Shown here: one piece after another, positions 5,931-6,425 of the stretch
How the letters are laid out: every line of letters begins with the position of its first letter
Position numbering within the stretch: position 1 is the first letter of the stretch
Source of the DNA: Clostridiales bacterium
Lineage (GTDB): Bacteria > Bacillota_A > Clostridia > Oscillospirales > Oscillospiraceae
NCBI GenBank assembly: GCA_019410105.1
Contig: DXTB01000033.1
Location: 1 to 6,425 of the forward strand
Length of the DNA stretch: 6,425 nt
Reading direction: 5' to 3'
Translations under genes and position numbers: made by a program
Notes under the pieces: model-generated
Seen by the model: the letters and a program-made list of their open reading frames with translations, nothing else
Told to the model about the DNA's origin: nothing
The model's database searches: none

Positions 5931-6425
5931 TCAGATAAGGCCCTCTTCCACCAGGAAGTCATGGGCGACATCGGCGGCGTTTCTGCCCTCGAGGTCTACC
6001 TCGGCGTTCATGGCGGCCATTGCCTCATTGGAGATGCGGCCGTCCAGCAGGGCGAGCACCTCCTCCAGCTCGGGGTACTCGTCCAGACACTCCTGACGGA
6101 TAAAGTTGACCGCGTAGTAGGGCGGGAAGAAGCTGGCATCATCCTCCAGCTGAACCAGGTCAAACTTGGAGAGGAGGGCGTCGGTGGCGAAGGCGTCGAT
6201 AACATCCACCTGGCCGCTGTCGATGGCGATATAGCGCACCGCCACGTCCAAAGCGTTGACCTCGCCGAACTTGGTATGGAAGGTGGACTCCAGGCGGGGA
6301 AGGGCATCCTCCCGCTGGGTGAAGTCGGCGGTACAGCCCAGACGGAGTTCGGGTGCTACGGCCATCAGATCGGTGAGGGTTTCGAGCTGATACTGCTCGG
6401 CGATCTCCGGCCGGACGCTCATGGC
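5931..6425 (-). CDS. Glycine betaine/choline-type ABC transporter substrate-binding protein, C-terminal part
   Basis: About the last 165 residues of an OpuAC-type (quaternary ammonium) binding domain, the extracellular part of an osmoprotectant importer. The N-terminal part lies beyond the right edge. Visible family features are ALDVAVRYIAIDSGQVDVID followed by AFATDALL, the hinge segment LEDDASFFPPYYAVNFIR, and the end VDLEGRNAADVAHDFLVEEGLI. This matches OpuCC/OpuBC/OsmF-like proteins better than the ProX type. The ATG at 6422 is internal: the preceding residues of the domain are missing and the frame stays open to the edge (GCC). The gene may be a free lipoprotein or the tail of a permease-binding-protein fusion, both known in Firmicutes. 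The substrate (betaine, choline, carnitine) cannot be told from this fragment. The RPDG often seen in the family reads REDA here. Confidence 0.88.
   Translation of the reverse strand, partial: AMSVRPEIAEQYQLETLTDLMAVAPELRLGCTADFTQREDALPRLESTFHTKFGEVNALDVAVRYIAIDSGQVDVIDAFATDALLSKFDLVQLEDDASFFPPYYAVNFIRQECLDEYPELEEVLALLDGRISNEAMAAMNAEVDLEGRNAADVAHDFLVEEGLI

Noticed and set aside
5931..6422. Complete 163-residue gene starting at ATG 6422
   Set aside because: The protein begins in the middle of a known binding-protein domain and the frame stays open to the window edge, so the Met is internal.

Overview
This is a GC-rich stretch of chromosome, probably from an anaerobic Gram-positive of the class Clostridia (an Oscillospiraceae/Flavonifractor-like relative would fit). 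The basis is the strong AGGAGG-type ribosome binding sites, a SpoIID-family protein with a SPOR-like segment, a Gram-positive-style glycine betaine/choline binding protein, and high GC at third codon positions. The taxon is an inference, not a match to a known genome.

Layout. Positions 1-93 hold two intrinsic terminators read on the minus strand. From 2866 down to 91 on the minus strand lies a compact lysine/diaminopimelate operon, asd-dapA-dapB. It covers three consecutive steps from aspartyl phosphate to tetrahydrodipicolinate, feeding peptidoglycan cross-linking and lysine. Gaps are 10 and 21 bases, and the dapA ribosome binding site is built into the end of asd. The 293-base divergent intergenic region (2867-3159) has a good plus-strand promoter, an inverted repeat overlapping it, and a leader that could fold. 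From 3160 to 5867 on the plus strand are a secreted SpoIID/LytB-type protein and queA, which makes epoxyqueuosine on tRNA; they overlap by four bases. A strong bidirectional terminator (5885-5923) separates queA from the convergent C-terminal end of an osmoprotectant-type binding protein that runs off the right edge.

The functions are mostly housekeeping and I see no sign of a new defence, mobile or biosynthetic system. The best observation is the start of queA. The conserved N-terminus of the family is encoded well upstream of the first ATG, GTG or TTG in frame. At the exact place where the initiator Met belongs, the sequence reads ATA, eight bases after a GAGGTG ribosome binding site and overlapping the stop of the upstream gene. 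This is either real initiation at AUA, a strain-level lesion, or a base error.
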